Below, one piece after another: positions 1 to 6,674 of a stretch of DNA of 15,664 bases. A model generated the notes under the pieces. It did not search any database and had not been told where the DNA came from. It saw only the letters and a list, made by a program, of their open reading frames with translations. The stretch is from positions 1 to 15,664 of the forward strand of contig CAYXRK010000110.1 in assembly GCA_964467615.1 (NCBI GenBank), written 5' to 3'. Each line of letters begins with the position of its first letter. Position 1 is the stretch's first letter. This stretch comes from CAYXRK01 sp964467615 (lineage in GTDB: Bacteria > Hydrogenedentota > Hydrogenedentia > Hydrogenedentales > GCA-2746185). Made by a program: the position numbers and the translations under genes.

Positions 1-1367
1 AATGCCATCAGGTCGGCACGATGGGTTTTCGGACGCCGGAAGAACCGGTGGACTGGGACACGATGGTCCGCCGCATGCAAGGCTTCGGCGGTCTCTATAA
101 GCATACGCAGGATTCTTTGGTGACTCGGCTCATGGAAACCTACACTGCCGACGCCATGGAAGAATGGCCGGAATTTCATGCGGAGCCCGCGCCGACCGGT
201 AAAGCGTTGGATGTGACGATTACCGAATGGGACGAAGGCCGCCAAGACGATTGCATGATTCACGACCTCGAGGTCGGCGCCGACGAGCGGTTGGTCTACA
301 CCGTCGACATGACCAACGACGCCATCATGGAATTGAACACCATCACCGGCGAACGTAAGACCTTTGGCGTTCCCGGCGGCAAGGACCCGAATGAAGTCGG
401 CACGCCGCGCAAAGGCCCGCACAGCATTGAGCTATCTCCCGTAGACGGCAGTATGTGGATTACGTTGGCGCTGAGCGGCGAGATGGCGCGCTTCGATCCC
501 AAATCCACCGAGTGGACGGTCGTGTCGGGCCACCCGACCCGTAAGCGCGGCGCCTATCCGCACACGTTGCGGGTCGATCAAAAGGGCCGCGTATGGTACA
601 CGGACGCAGGAACGAACAGCGTGTTCAAACTCGATCCCGCGGACGGAAACAAGGTGACCGAATATCCGCTGCTTTCCGCGAACCAAACGCGCGGCGGCGG
701 GACGGGCGAGGCGGGGGGGATCACGCCGTACGGCATCAGCGTCGGTCCCGACGGCGTCGTTTGGGCGACCAAACTCAACGGCAACCGCCTGGTCAAAATC
801 AACGGTGACGAGTACGACAAGTACTTCGAAATGGACAAGCAGGTCAAGGACATGATCGCGAGCGGTAAGGCGGAAACGGACGCCGCGGTCGTCGATCTGA
901 AAACTAAGGCTGAAGCTCAAAAGGAAAAGGGTATTAAGGAATACGAACCCCCCTTCAAGGGCCCGCGCCGTCATGAAGTCGCGCCGGACGGTATCGTCTG
1001 GGTGCCGGGATTCGGCAGCGGCGTCATCAGCGCGTTCGATCCCAAGACGGAACAGTGGAAGATGTGGGACATGCCCAAAGGCATGGACGAAATTCCCTAC
1101 GCGCTAAGTGTGAACCCGAAGACCGGACAAATCTGGGTCTGCGGTACGGGTTCGGACACGATGAGCCTCTTCGATCCGAAGAAGGAAGAGTGGACGACCT
1201 ATCGCATGCCGTCGCGCGTGACCTACACGCGCGAGGTCGAGTTCACCTCGGATGGCAGCGTCTTCGTCTGCAACTCGAACTACCCCGCGCGCCACATTGA
1301 ACGTGGCCGCGGCTCGGTCATAAAGATTCAAGTGGCCGACAGCGGCAAAGACGTCGCTGGCGACTGA
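1..1367 (+). CDS. Cytochrome c-fused beta-propeller protein (virginiamycin B lyase-like), 5' partial
   Basis: Partial gene: the frame is open to the left edge of the window. Reading back from the first ATG (position 21) gives C-H-Q-V-G-T, and the Cys-His pair at 3-8 looks like the end of a CxxCH heme c motif, so the ATG at 21 is probably internal. Numbering from that Met, residues 1-50 resemble the helical remainder of a small cytochrome c domain. From about residue 75 onward there are repeated propeller-blade motifs: GPHSIELSP (132), PHTLRVDQKGRVWYTD (180), PYGISVGPDGVVWATK (236), RRHEVAPDGIVWVPG (317), PYALSVNPKTGQIWVCG (359) and TREVEFTSDGSVFVC (403). The PYGI.VGPDG..W type is that of Vgb/SMP-30-like six- or seven-bladed propellers. 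A charged Lys/Glu-rich helical insert (about 263-312) interrupts the propeller. A heme-bearing exported protein is expected. The substrate is unknown, and streptogramin lyase activity should not be assumed. Confidence 0.8.
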   Translation, partial: CHQVGTMGFRTPEEPVDWDTMVRRMQGFGGLYKHTQDSLVTRLMETYTADAMEEWPEFHAEPAPTGKALDVTITEWDEGRQDDCMIHDLEVGADERLVYTVDMTNDAIMELNTITGERKTFGVPGGKDPNEVGTPRKGPHSIELSPVDGSMWITLALSGEMARFDPKSTEWTVVSGHPTRKRGAYPHTLRVDQKGRVWYTDAGTNSVFKLDPADGNKVTEYPLLSANQTRGGGTGEAGGITPYGISVGPDGVVWATKLNGNRLVKINGDEYDKYFEMDKQVKDMIASGKAETDAAVVDLKTKAEAQKEKGIKEYEPPFKGPRRHEVAPDGIVWVPGFGSGVISAFDPKTEQWKMWDMPKGMDEIPYALSVNPKTGQIWVCGTGSDTMSLFDPKKEEWTTYRMPSRVTYTREVEFTSDGSVFVCNSNYPARHIERGRGSVIKIQVADSGKDVAGD

Positions 1368-1387
1368 TCGATTCCGATTGGACGTAC

Positions 1388-1421
1388 AAGGCCCCGCGGG
1401 CGTGAGCCCGCGGGGCCTTTT
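1388..1421 (+). terminator. Rho-independent terminator of the propeller gene
   Basis: A 12-bp perfect GC-rich stem (1390-1401 pairs with 1406-1417) closes on a GTGA tetraloop. Two A-T pairs extend it at the base, and a TTTT tract with further T's (1418-1425) follows directly. It lies 20 bases after the upstream stop codon. On the minus strand the stem is followed only by CCTTG, so it should act mainly on plus-strand transcripts, though it may also shield the convergent glycosyltransferase gene. Confidence 0.93.
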
Positions 1422-1468
1422 GTTTGGCTTACTAAAACGACGACGCGATTTCCCAAGCGAGCGGTCCG

Positions 1469-3670
1469 TCAGCGCAACGGACGAATCGAGATCGATCCTA
1501 GTCCGCAATTCTGGAGGCGTTGTTGAGTATTCACTTTCCAACCATTGGTCCGTTCGCGAACTTCCTCGGGCGATGGGCCGACGAATTCGACTTCGATGGT
1601 GTAGACGCCGCGTTCAAGACTTATGGCCCCGGCCGAGAGCTTGGGAATCCGGTGGTCCTCTCGATCGAATTGAAACTCGAGGGGCGCCGGCGCGCCCGGG
1701 ACGTGGATACGATAATCGTTCGGCCCAGGGGGATCGTTCAATGCGGTCAGCGAAAATTCGTATTCGCCGGCAGCGCCAACGTATATGCGATATGCCAGAC
1801 GTTGGCCGGATCGCAGGTCTCGGACGAGGGTGAGGGGGCCCCGCGCTTCCGTCCAGACGGAGTCCTCATTCGCGGCCCCGGTGAGTGAAAAGAAGTCCCA
1901 TGCGGGGACCTCGACTCCGGCGCCCGCGAGAATAGGCACGCATTCGATCTCATCGACGTCGACATTCGGTTCGCCACCGTTCGCAACTATCCCCCACGTG
2001 GCGGGGCCGCTTATCAGGTCGATGTCACCGAAATACGTTACAGCTCCGTCTGGCGATGCGAGGATTCGGTTTAGGGTAGCGGTCTCGTATCCGTTTGAGG
2101 TAAGCATCAACGTTGTGGGCGCATCTTGGTGGGAGCGGCCATGGACGAAAATCGCGCGATGTCCATCGCGCGGGACCAGCACCCCAATTGGCAGGTCATG
2201 GACCTGGTCTCGTAGTCGAATGTGTTGGAGATTGGGGCCATGTGCAACGAAATCCGTCCCGAATTGTGCACGGCTGAATTCCCCTGAAAGCAGCGCGCCC
2301 GCGATGTCTGCCGAGATACCCGCCTTGCCGCTGTTCAGGTACCAGCGATTCGCGTTTGATATATCGAAGTCGGGAGGGGCCTGCATGACGGATAGCGCCG
2401 GGCGCTGGGGACCCGGCGGGATGTAATGCCGAACGACGCGGAATCGTTCCTTCCATGCGAAGAGGACCTCGTCACCGGGTTGGGTCCAGCGAGTTAGCGC
2501 CTCGCCCATCCTTTGTTCTGAGGTTTCGGGGGACATGAGCCTTCCGTAAACGGGATACGCGAAAGCCGCGGCGCAACTCGCGCATATGACGGCGGCTGTT
2601 GCCGGTTGGGATCGCAACGGACCGAACCGGAGAAGCGCGTCCAGGGCGGCGCCTATCATCATGTATACCGGAGGCAGGATGTAGATGAAATATTTTGGGT
2701 GCCACCAGTGATCCGGCCGGAATAGCCAGAGTAGCGCGAAGGGCAAGACCAGGACGCAGATGCATTGGGCGAAAAGTTGCCGGTCACGGACAGCGATTAC
2801 CGCCGCGCCGGCGAGTGCGAGGGCGACGCCGAGGTACGCGAATGGCCCAGGCATCGCGAACATCTCGCGAAAGGTATCTAGCAGGAATGCTGGCGTGACA
2901 TCGAAGAACCATGGCAACCGTCGGTCGAGATCGAGATTCTTGATATCCCCGAATCGTGCGACAACTTGGGGCCACGTTGCGACCGTCGCACCTGTTCCGA
3001 TGGTGGCAAGCGCAACGACAAACGCGGTGGTCCGGCGGGGATTTCGGCGCACGAGTTCGCGCCAATGGCGTGAAAACAGGGCCAGTGGCAGTGGGACCGC
3101 GCAGGCAGCGAGGAACAGGTGCCCGCTTTGGTGCGTCAACGCCGCCGCGATGGCGAACAACCCCGCGAAAAGGAGGAACGCAGGCCGGCGTCTGGCTACA
3201 ACTTCCCAAGCGCACCAGGCGAACCCGGCGCAGGTGAACATGAGGAGTGGGTAGTATCGTGCGTCACGAGACCACTCGATATGAAACGGTGACATTACCA
3301 AGAGCGACGTGGCGAAGAGGGCCGCGCCAAAACCCAAGGCCCGGTACGCGAATACATATACGACGAGAATGCCCGCGCCTCCTTCGAGGACCGATGGCCA
3401 CCGCAATTTCGAGGGGTCTGGCGCACCGGCGATTTGCAAGAACGCCTTTTGCGCTACAAACGAAAGCGGCGGCCTTCCGGCAATGGTCGTGAAAAAATCA
3501 TGGTAGGTCAGACGATCCACGTCCAGGTTCATTTCTTCGTCTACCGTGAGGTCTGCCGCGCCGAGATCGTAGGCCCTGATCGCAACGCCGGCGAGAACCA
3601 GCCCGAGCGCGCACGCGACTACGATGCCCATTCGAGGCGCGGAGAGAGTGTAAGTCCTTTCGGGAGGCAT
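1469..3670 (-). CDS. GT39/ArnT-like membrane glycosyltransferase with large C-terminal exported region
   Basis: A 733-aa integral membrane protein of the dolichyl-phosphate-mannose mannosyltransferase/ArnT (GT-C fold) type. These enzymes move a sugar from a polyprenyl-phosphate carrier to a protein or lipid on the outer face of the inner membrane. The first membrane helix (about 14-32) is followed by the acidic loop motif LTVDEE with D44-E45, the usual catalytic position. SRDARYYPLLMF (134-145) and HPKYFIYILPPVYMMIG (324-340) also fit the family. Roughly ten membrane segments end near residue 375. The remaining roughly 350 residues look soluble, and from about 515 to 733 they have beta-rich stretches (for example GEYEFSLTALNDP and GVYTIEVEFVG) that suggest a sugar-binding-like beta-sandwich. 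Start chosen at the ATG at 3670; an in-frame ATG at 3718 would overlap the divergent gene's leader. Neither has a clear Shine-Dalgarno. The acceptor is unknown. Confidence 0.82.
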   Translation of the reverse strand: MPPERTYTLSAPRMGIVVACALGLVLAGVAIRAYDLGAADLTVDEEMNLDVDRLTYHDFFTTIAGRPPLSFVAQKAFLQIAGAPDPSKLRWPSVLEGGAGILVVYVFAYRALGFGAALFATSLLVMSPFHIEWSRDARYYPLLMFTCAGFAWCAWEVVARRRPAFLLFAGLFAIAAALTHQSGHLFLAACAVPLPLALFSRHWRELVRRNPRRTTAFVVALATIGTGATVATWPQVVARFGDIKNLDLDRRLPWFFDVTPAFLLDTFREMFAMPGPFAYLGVALALAGAAVIAVRDRQLFAQCICVLVLPFALLWLFRPDHWWHPKYFIYILPPVYMMIGAALDALLRFGPLRSQPATAAVICASCAAAFAYPVYGRLMSPETSEQRMGEALTRWTQPGDEVLFAWKERFRVVRHYIPPGPQRPALSVMQAPPDFDISNANRWYLNSGKAGISADIAGALLSGEFSRAQFGTDFVAHGPNLQHIRLRDQVHDLPIGVLVPRDGHRAIFVHGRSHQDAPTTLMLTSNGYETATLNRILASPDGAVTYFGDIDLISGPATWGIVANGGEPNVDVDEIECVPILAGAGVEVPAWDFFSLTGAANEDSVWTEARGPLTLVRDLRSGQRLAYRIYVGAAGEYEFSLTALNDPPGPNDYRIHVPGAPAPLEFQFDREDHRIPKLSAGAISLERGVYTIEVEFVGPSPEEVRERTNGWKVNTQQRLQNCGLGSISIRPLR

Positions 3671-3726
3671 GGGGCGGAGTCTATCGGCTGGCAAACGGCG
3701 TGCGCAAAGCTGTAGCATCCGAAATC

Positions 3727-4350
3727 ATGCGACGGACCGCGATCACCACGCCAGGCCTTCGCTCGGTCCTTCGTGCGGTATCGCGCGCAATCATCTGGGC
3801 GCTCGGTTGGCGCAGCGAAGGGGGACTCCAAGTCCGAAAGTGCGTCGCGATTGCTGCGCCCCACACCAGTAATTGGGACTTCTTATACCTCGTCGCTATC
3901 AGCTATGCCTTGGGCGTCGATCCGCGTTGGATGGGCAAAAAAGAACTGTTTCGGTTCCCGCTGGGCGGTCTCATGCGTTGGCTTGGCGGCGTCCCGGTTG
4001 ATCGAGCAAAAGGGGGGTTCGCCGCCGCCGAGGCCATCCGCGCCCTTCGGGAGTTAGACGACTTCGTGCTCGTCATCCCGCCGGAAGGTACTCGCGGCAA
4101 GGGAAAAGACTGGAAGCACGGCTTCTATACCATCGCCCGAGAGGCGGGCGTTCCGTTTGTCTTCGGCTATTTGGACTATGCCCGCCGGGCAGGTGGATAC
4201 GGTCCAGTCTTTGAACCCACCGGCGACTACGGCGCGGACATTCGGGAAATCCGGGCCTTCTACGAAAAAGTCACTCCGCTCGTTCCCGAGCGATACACGC
4301 TGCCGATCATCCGCGACACCGTACATCGTGAAACTCGCGGCCAAAGTTGA
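3727..4350 (+). CDS. Lysophospholipid acyltransferase (PlsC-like LPLAT family)
   Basis: A 207-aa protein of the glycerophospholipid acyltransferase family, which transfers a fatty acyl group to a lysophospholipid or similar acceptor at the inner membrane face. The catalytic HxxxxD motif is seen as H-T-S-N-W-D (H46 and D51 from the ATG at 3727). It is followed by a hydrophobic stretch, by GGVPVDRAKGG and by the acceptor/phosphate-binding PPEGTRGK (about 108-115). The length fits compact PlsC-like proteins. A GTG start at 3700 would add nine residues; neither start has a good ribosome binding site. It is transcribed divergently from the glycosyltransferase and converges on folK with only a 12-base gap. 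It may be the 1-acylglycerol-3-phosphate acyltransferase partner of PlsY encoded later in the window, but membership of another LPLAT branch (lipid A-like or ornithine lipid) is equally possible. Confidence 0.85.
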   Translation: MRRTAITTPGLRSVLRAVSRAIIWALGWRSEGGLQVRKCVAIAAPHTSNWDFLYLVAISYALGVDPRWMGKKELFRFPLGGLMRWLGGVPVDRAKGGFAAAEAIRALRELDDFVLVIPPEGTRGKGKDWKHGFYTIAREAGVPFVFGYLDYARRAGGYGPVFEPTGDYGADIREIRAFYEKVTPLVPERYTLPIIRDTVHRETRGQS

Positions 4351-4362
4351 TGCGTTCGTAAT

Positions 4363-4875
4363 TCATCGAGACAACTCGATATCGAGCCTCACTACATCGC
4401 CCTGGGCCTCAAGCGCCGCCGCGAGTTCCGCCACTGTGCGGGCCGACTCAGGATCGATGACTTCAGGCCCAATATCGGCCAGTGGCGCGAGCGCGAAACG
4501 CCGTTCATGGAGTCTTGGATGAGGTATCCGCAAGCCGTCGACGTCAATCACCCGCTCGCCCCACAGGAGGATGTCGATGTCGATTTCCCGCGGGCCCCAA
4601 CGTACGCCCGACCCGCGGCCCAACCCCCGCTCGAGTTCCTTCACCGCTTTCAGTAACTCGACCGGCTCAAGCGTCGTCTCGATTTCCACCACTGCGTTTA
4701 GAAACACGGGCTGCCCGGTCAAACCCACTGGAGCTGTCTCATACACTGGCGACACCGCCCGCACCAGAACACCTTCAATACCGGCGATTTGCCGTACCGC
4801 CGCACGCAAATGGAGCGCTCGTTCCCCCAGATTGCTGCCTAACCCCAGGAAGACCCGCTCGGCCCGCTCATCCAT
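4363..4875 (-). CDS. folK: 2-amino-4-hydroxy-6-hydroxymethyldihydropteridine pyrophosphokinase (HPPK)
   Basis: A 170-aa cytosolic folate-pathway enzyme that transfers pyrophosphate from ATP to 6-hydroxymethyl-7,8-dihydropterin. The N-terminal FLGLGSNLGER motif (9-19), the SPVYETAPVG pterin loop (42-51), the Mg-binding RWGPREIDIDILLWG (92-106, with D99 and D101) and the HPRLHERRFALAPLADI segment (119-135) are all present. The size matches the family (about 160). The ATG at 4875 is preferred because it begins five residues before the conserved core strand. The longer in-frame start at 4956 would add 27 unconserved residues. No other folate genes adjoin it; it faces the acyltransferase gene tail to tail, and its upstream region is the repeat-rich spacer. 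Confidence 0.93.
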   Translation of the reverse strand: MDERAERVFLGLGSNLGERALHLRAAVRQIAGIEGVLVRAVSPVYETAPVGLTGQPVFLNAVVEIETTLEPVELLKAVKELERGLGRGSGVRWGPREIDIDILLWGERVIDVDGLRIPHPRLHERRFALAPLADIGPEVIDPESARTVAELAAALEAQGDVVRLDIELSR

Positions 4876-4953
4876 GTCGCAGTCTACCAATTCCTGAAGC
4901 GCGTCCGGCCCGCAGTTGATTCTCCGACTCGTTTCATCTGCCCAATGTAGGAT

Positions 4954-5040
4954 CAAATGGCGTGGGGGAGAGGGGCCCGCCGCGCATTATATCGGGGAGG
5001 GCGAGGTCCCGCCGAGCCGGATCATTCAACGCGCCATTTG
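4954..5040. repeat. 87-bp element bounded by inverted repeats
   Basis: CAAATGGCG at 4954-4962 is the exact reverse complement of CGCCATTTG at 5032-5040. The pairing extends inward by a T.G wobble and one more G-C pair. The enclosed 69 bases are strongly purine-rich on the plus strand (runs of GGGGGAGAGGGG and GGGGAGGGCGAGG) and end in CCCGCCGAGCCGG. No credible coding frame fills it. The arrangement resembles a REP/MITE-like noncoding repeat unit, though family membership cannot be shown from one copy. It lies about 80 bases upstream of folK. Confidence 0.5.
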
Positions 5041-5050
5041 CGCCCGGACG

Positions 5051-5085
5051 TTGAGCGTCGTGCCTTGAACTTTGAACGTTGAACG
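5051..5085. repeat. Tandem TTGAAC(T/G) heptamers
   Basis: Three contiguous heptamers TTGAACT, TTGAACG and TTGAACG occupy 5065-5085, preceded at 5051-5057 by a degenerate TTGAGCG. They start immediately outside the inverted-repeat element and end one base before the possible small ORF's stop codon. The function is unknown. They could be a short repeat family or binding sites for a regulator. Confidence 0.6.
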
Positions 5086-5247
5086 CTACAGAAATATGTC
5101 GAATATCGTCGTAAAGCGGAATACCAACAACGACATGAGATTCAACACGCTCTGCGTTTCGGCGCTGATGATTGGCTTGCCGAAAAGCGTCTCGCCCAAT
5201 TGCGCTTTCATCGGCGCGCGTTTGGTATAGGGTGTTATGTGCCGCAT
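5086..5247 (-). CDS. Possible 53-aa hydrophobic small protein downstream of the pseudopilin
   Basis: An open frame starting 30 bases after the pseudopilin stop codon and on the same strand. The N-terminal 12 residues are basic (MRHITPYTKRAP), then comes a second Met at 5211 (MKAQLGETLFGKPI). The C-terminal half is a hydrophobic, potentially membrane-spanning segment (SVLNLMSLLVFRFTTIFDIF). G/C-ending codons are common, as in the real genes nearby. There is no clear Shine-Dalgarno before either Met, and the ORF ends against the heptamer repeats, so it may be chance. I do not recognise a family. Confidence 0.33.
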   Translation of the reverse strand: MRHITPYTKRAPMKAQLGETLFGKPIISAETQSVLNLMSLLVFRFTTIFDIFL

Positions 5248-5277
5248 GGATGCTTTCGTGTTCTCTTTTGCCCTTCA

Positions 5278-6264
5278 CTATTGCGATTTGAAGATCAACG
5301 GCCCGCCGCCTCTTCTCCGCTCGAGCTCCGGTAAATTATTGGCCTCCGGCTTACCCGCGTCGTGCTGCGTGCGCGCGGTGTAGTCGAAATCCAAGTAGCC
5401 GTCGCCGTCTGCGTCGCGCGTGGCCATGAAATACGCGGCCATGGCCTCCCAGTGATAGCGGTAGTAGGGACTTAGGACGTCCCGATAGCGCTGCGGAAGA
5501 ACATCGAGCATTCCGAACACTCCCCCATCGGGGCTGCTTCCGACAAGTACAAAGCGGTCGTACTTGTTCGGCGGAAACCGTAATAGCATCATGCTCTGCC
5601 ATCCGGGATCGCTTATGTTGACATCCGTGTCGCGAGGCCGCGGATCCGTCGCATTTTGGTTATACAAGAACTGCGCGAACCGGTCGAACTGCTGTCCATT
5701 TACAGGAATGTAGACAGGAAAGCGCCCCGTCGCCCGACGCTGCCGGTCTTCCTCTTGCGGGCAGGTCGCGGGCCCTGTGTAGAGGCAGAAGTCGAAGCCG
5801 AACGACGACGGACCCTTCGGAAACCCGATAGGTTCGTACTCGAGCAACTGCAGCAGGCCGTCGCCATCGGAGTCTATGCCGTCCGCAGCGAACTTGTCCT
5901 GTAAGTCGGCCATCTGCACGATTTTGAGCGGCACGGTGTAGGGCTCGACCACAAAATCGAAAGAGTTTTCGTTGGCGTCCGGACCGCCGGGAATGTTGGG
6001 ATAGTTAGTCTCGATGGTGTACTGAAAGGCGGGGTCAACGATATATCCGTACCGCGGGGGAAAAGAGCCGCCATTGTCCACCGAGTATGTTGCAAGCGCT
6101 GTCTCAATAGCCTTGAAATTCGCGCGTTGTCCGGTGACTTTCGCCTTTGCCAAGACTCGCGGAAGTACCGCCGCCGTTAGCGAGGCGAGTATCCCAATAA
6201 TCGCAATGACGGTGAGCAGTTCGATAAGCGTGAAGCCGCGCACGCCCGCACGTCTCGTGTTCAT
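5278..6264 (-). CDS. Prepilin-type pseudopilin (type II secretion/type IV pilus-like), large
   Basis: A 328-aa protein with a class III prepilin signal. A basic leader MNTRRAGVRG is cut after G10, then comes FTLIELLTVIAIIGILASLT with the conserved Glu at mature position 5 (E15) and a hydrophobic alpha-1 helix continuing into LPRVLAKAKVTGQRANFKAIETALATY. This resembles GspG/major pseudopilins, but the C-terminal globular part is far longer than GspG (about 140 aa). It carries two DxDGDG calcium-loop-like motifs, DSDGDG (131-136) and DADGDG (284-289), each followed by a hydrophobic residue. The ATG at 6264 is chosen because GAGGAG precedes it by about nine bases. An upstream in-frame start at 6321 would place residues before the leader peptide and lies upstream of the predicted transcription start. 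No prepilin peptidase, ATPase or secretin lies in the window, so it must use machinery encoded elsewhere. Confidence 0.88.
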   Translation of the reverse strand: MNTRRAGVRGFTLIELLTVIAIIGILASLTAAVLPRVLAKAKVTGQRANFKAIETALATYSVDNGGSFPPRYGYIVDPAFQYTIETNYPNIPGGPDANENSFDFVVEPYTVPLKIVQMADLQDKFAADGIDSDGDGLLQLLEYEPIGFPKGPSSFGFDFCLYTGPATCPQEEDRQRRATGRFPVYIPVNGQQFDRFAQFLYNQNATDPRPRDTDVNISDPGWQSMMLLRFPPNKYDRFVLVGSSPDGGVFGMLDVLPQRYRDVLSPYYRYHWEAMAAYFMATRDADGDGYLDFDYTARTQHDAGKPEANNLPELERRRGGGPLIFKSQ

Positions 6265-6302
6265 GACTGTGCTCCTCACGGTCCCACCCCCGCGCCGCCA
6301 AC

Positions 6303-6331
6303 ATAGTAGCACGCGTCCCAAAAACGATCAA
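6303..6331 (-). promoter_or_regulatory. Sigma-70-like promoter of the pseudopilin gene
   Basis: On the minus strand, TTGATC (6331-6326) and TACTAT (6308-6303) are separated by exactly 17 bases, each matching four of six consensus positions. Transcription would start near 6296, giving a leader of about 30 bases that contains the GAGGAG ribosome binding site of the gene starting at 6264. Confidence 0.5.
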
Positions 6332-6407
6332 TCCGAATCAAGATGCGGCTGTTGCGGTTATGTGGCCTTCGGTAGTATGGTTTGCATCGGCTGAACGTGT
6401 ATCCGGC

Positions 6408-6617
6408 ATGAGTGAACGCGAAAATCCAACGACCCATTCCACGGAGCGCGAACTCGTTGAGGAACGCGTTGGCGCGTGGCGCGAGATATGGGATTTCCTG
6501 CGCGTTCGTAAGAAATTTTGGCTTGCGCCGATCATAGTCACGCTACTACTTCTCGGTTTTCTCATTTTGTTCGCGGGCAGCGCCGGCGTTGTTTCTCCGT
6601 TCGTATACATGATGTAG
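6408..6617 (+). CDS. DUF5989-like small membrane protein
   Basis: A 69-aa protein with a charged cytosolic N-terminus (MSERENPTTHSTERELVEERV), an amphipathic segment WREIWDFLRVRKKFW and a single membrane helix LAPIIVTLLLLGFLILFAGS. It ends in a short outer tail with SPFVYMM. The W-x-FLR-x-RKK-FW-LAP order and the terminal PF.Y are what I recall of DUF5989 proteins, which often lie beside carbamoyltransferase/SxtJ-type genes. None of those are here, and the biochemical role is unknown. The ATG at 6408 is preferred over the in-frame ATG at 6360. A TAGTAT -10-like hexamer at 6373-6378 would lie between them, although neither start has a clear Shine-Dalgarno. The next gene begins 57 bases downstream on the same strand. 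Confidence 0.72.
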   Translation: MSERENPTTHSTERELVEERVGAWREIWDFLRVRKKFWLAPIIVTLLLLGFLILFAGSAGVVSPFVYMM

Positions 6618-6674
6618 GTGTTGGCGCGCGTTCCCGGCGACGGGTACCCTCCTTTTAGAGTTTCGGAGACCTCA

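Noticed and set aside
1..1367. Streptogramin (virginiamycin B) resistance lyase
   Set aside because: Only the propeller repeats are shared. The heme-motif remnant and the inserted helices point to a different role, and the lyase active-site residues could not be placed.
3671..3726. Bidirectional promoter between the glycosyltransferase and the acyltransferase
   Set aside because: Only a TAGCAT -10-like hexamer with poorly spaced -35 candidates is visible, not enough to call.
4934..5278. 114-aa minus-strand open frame through the folK/pilin spacer
   Set aside because: It runs through the inverted-repeat element and the heptamers with a charged, featureless translation and no ribosome binding site; a different frame gives the better small-protein candidate.
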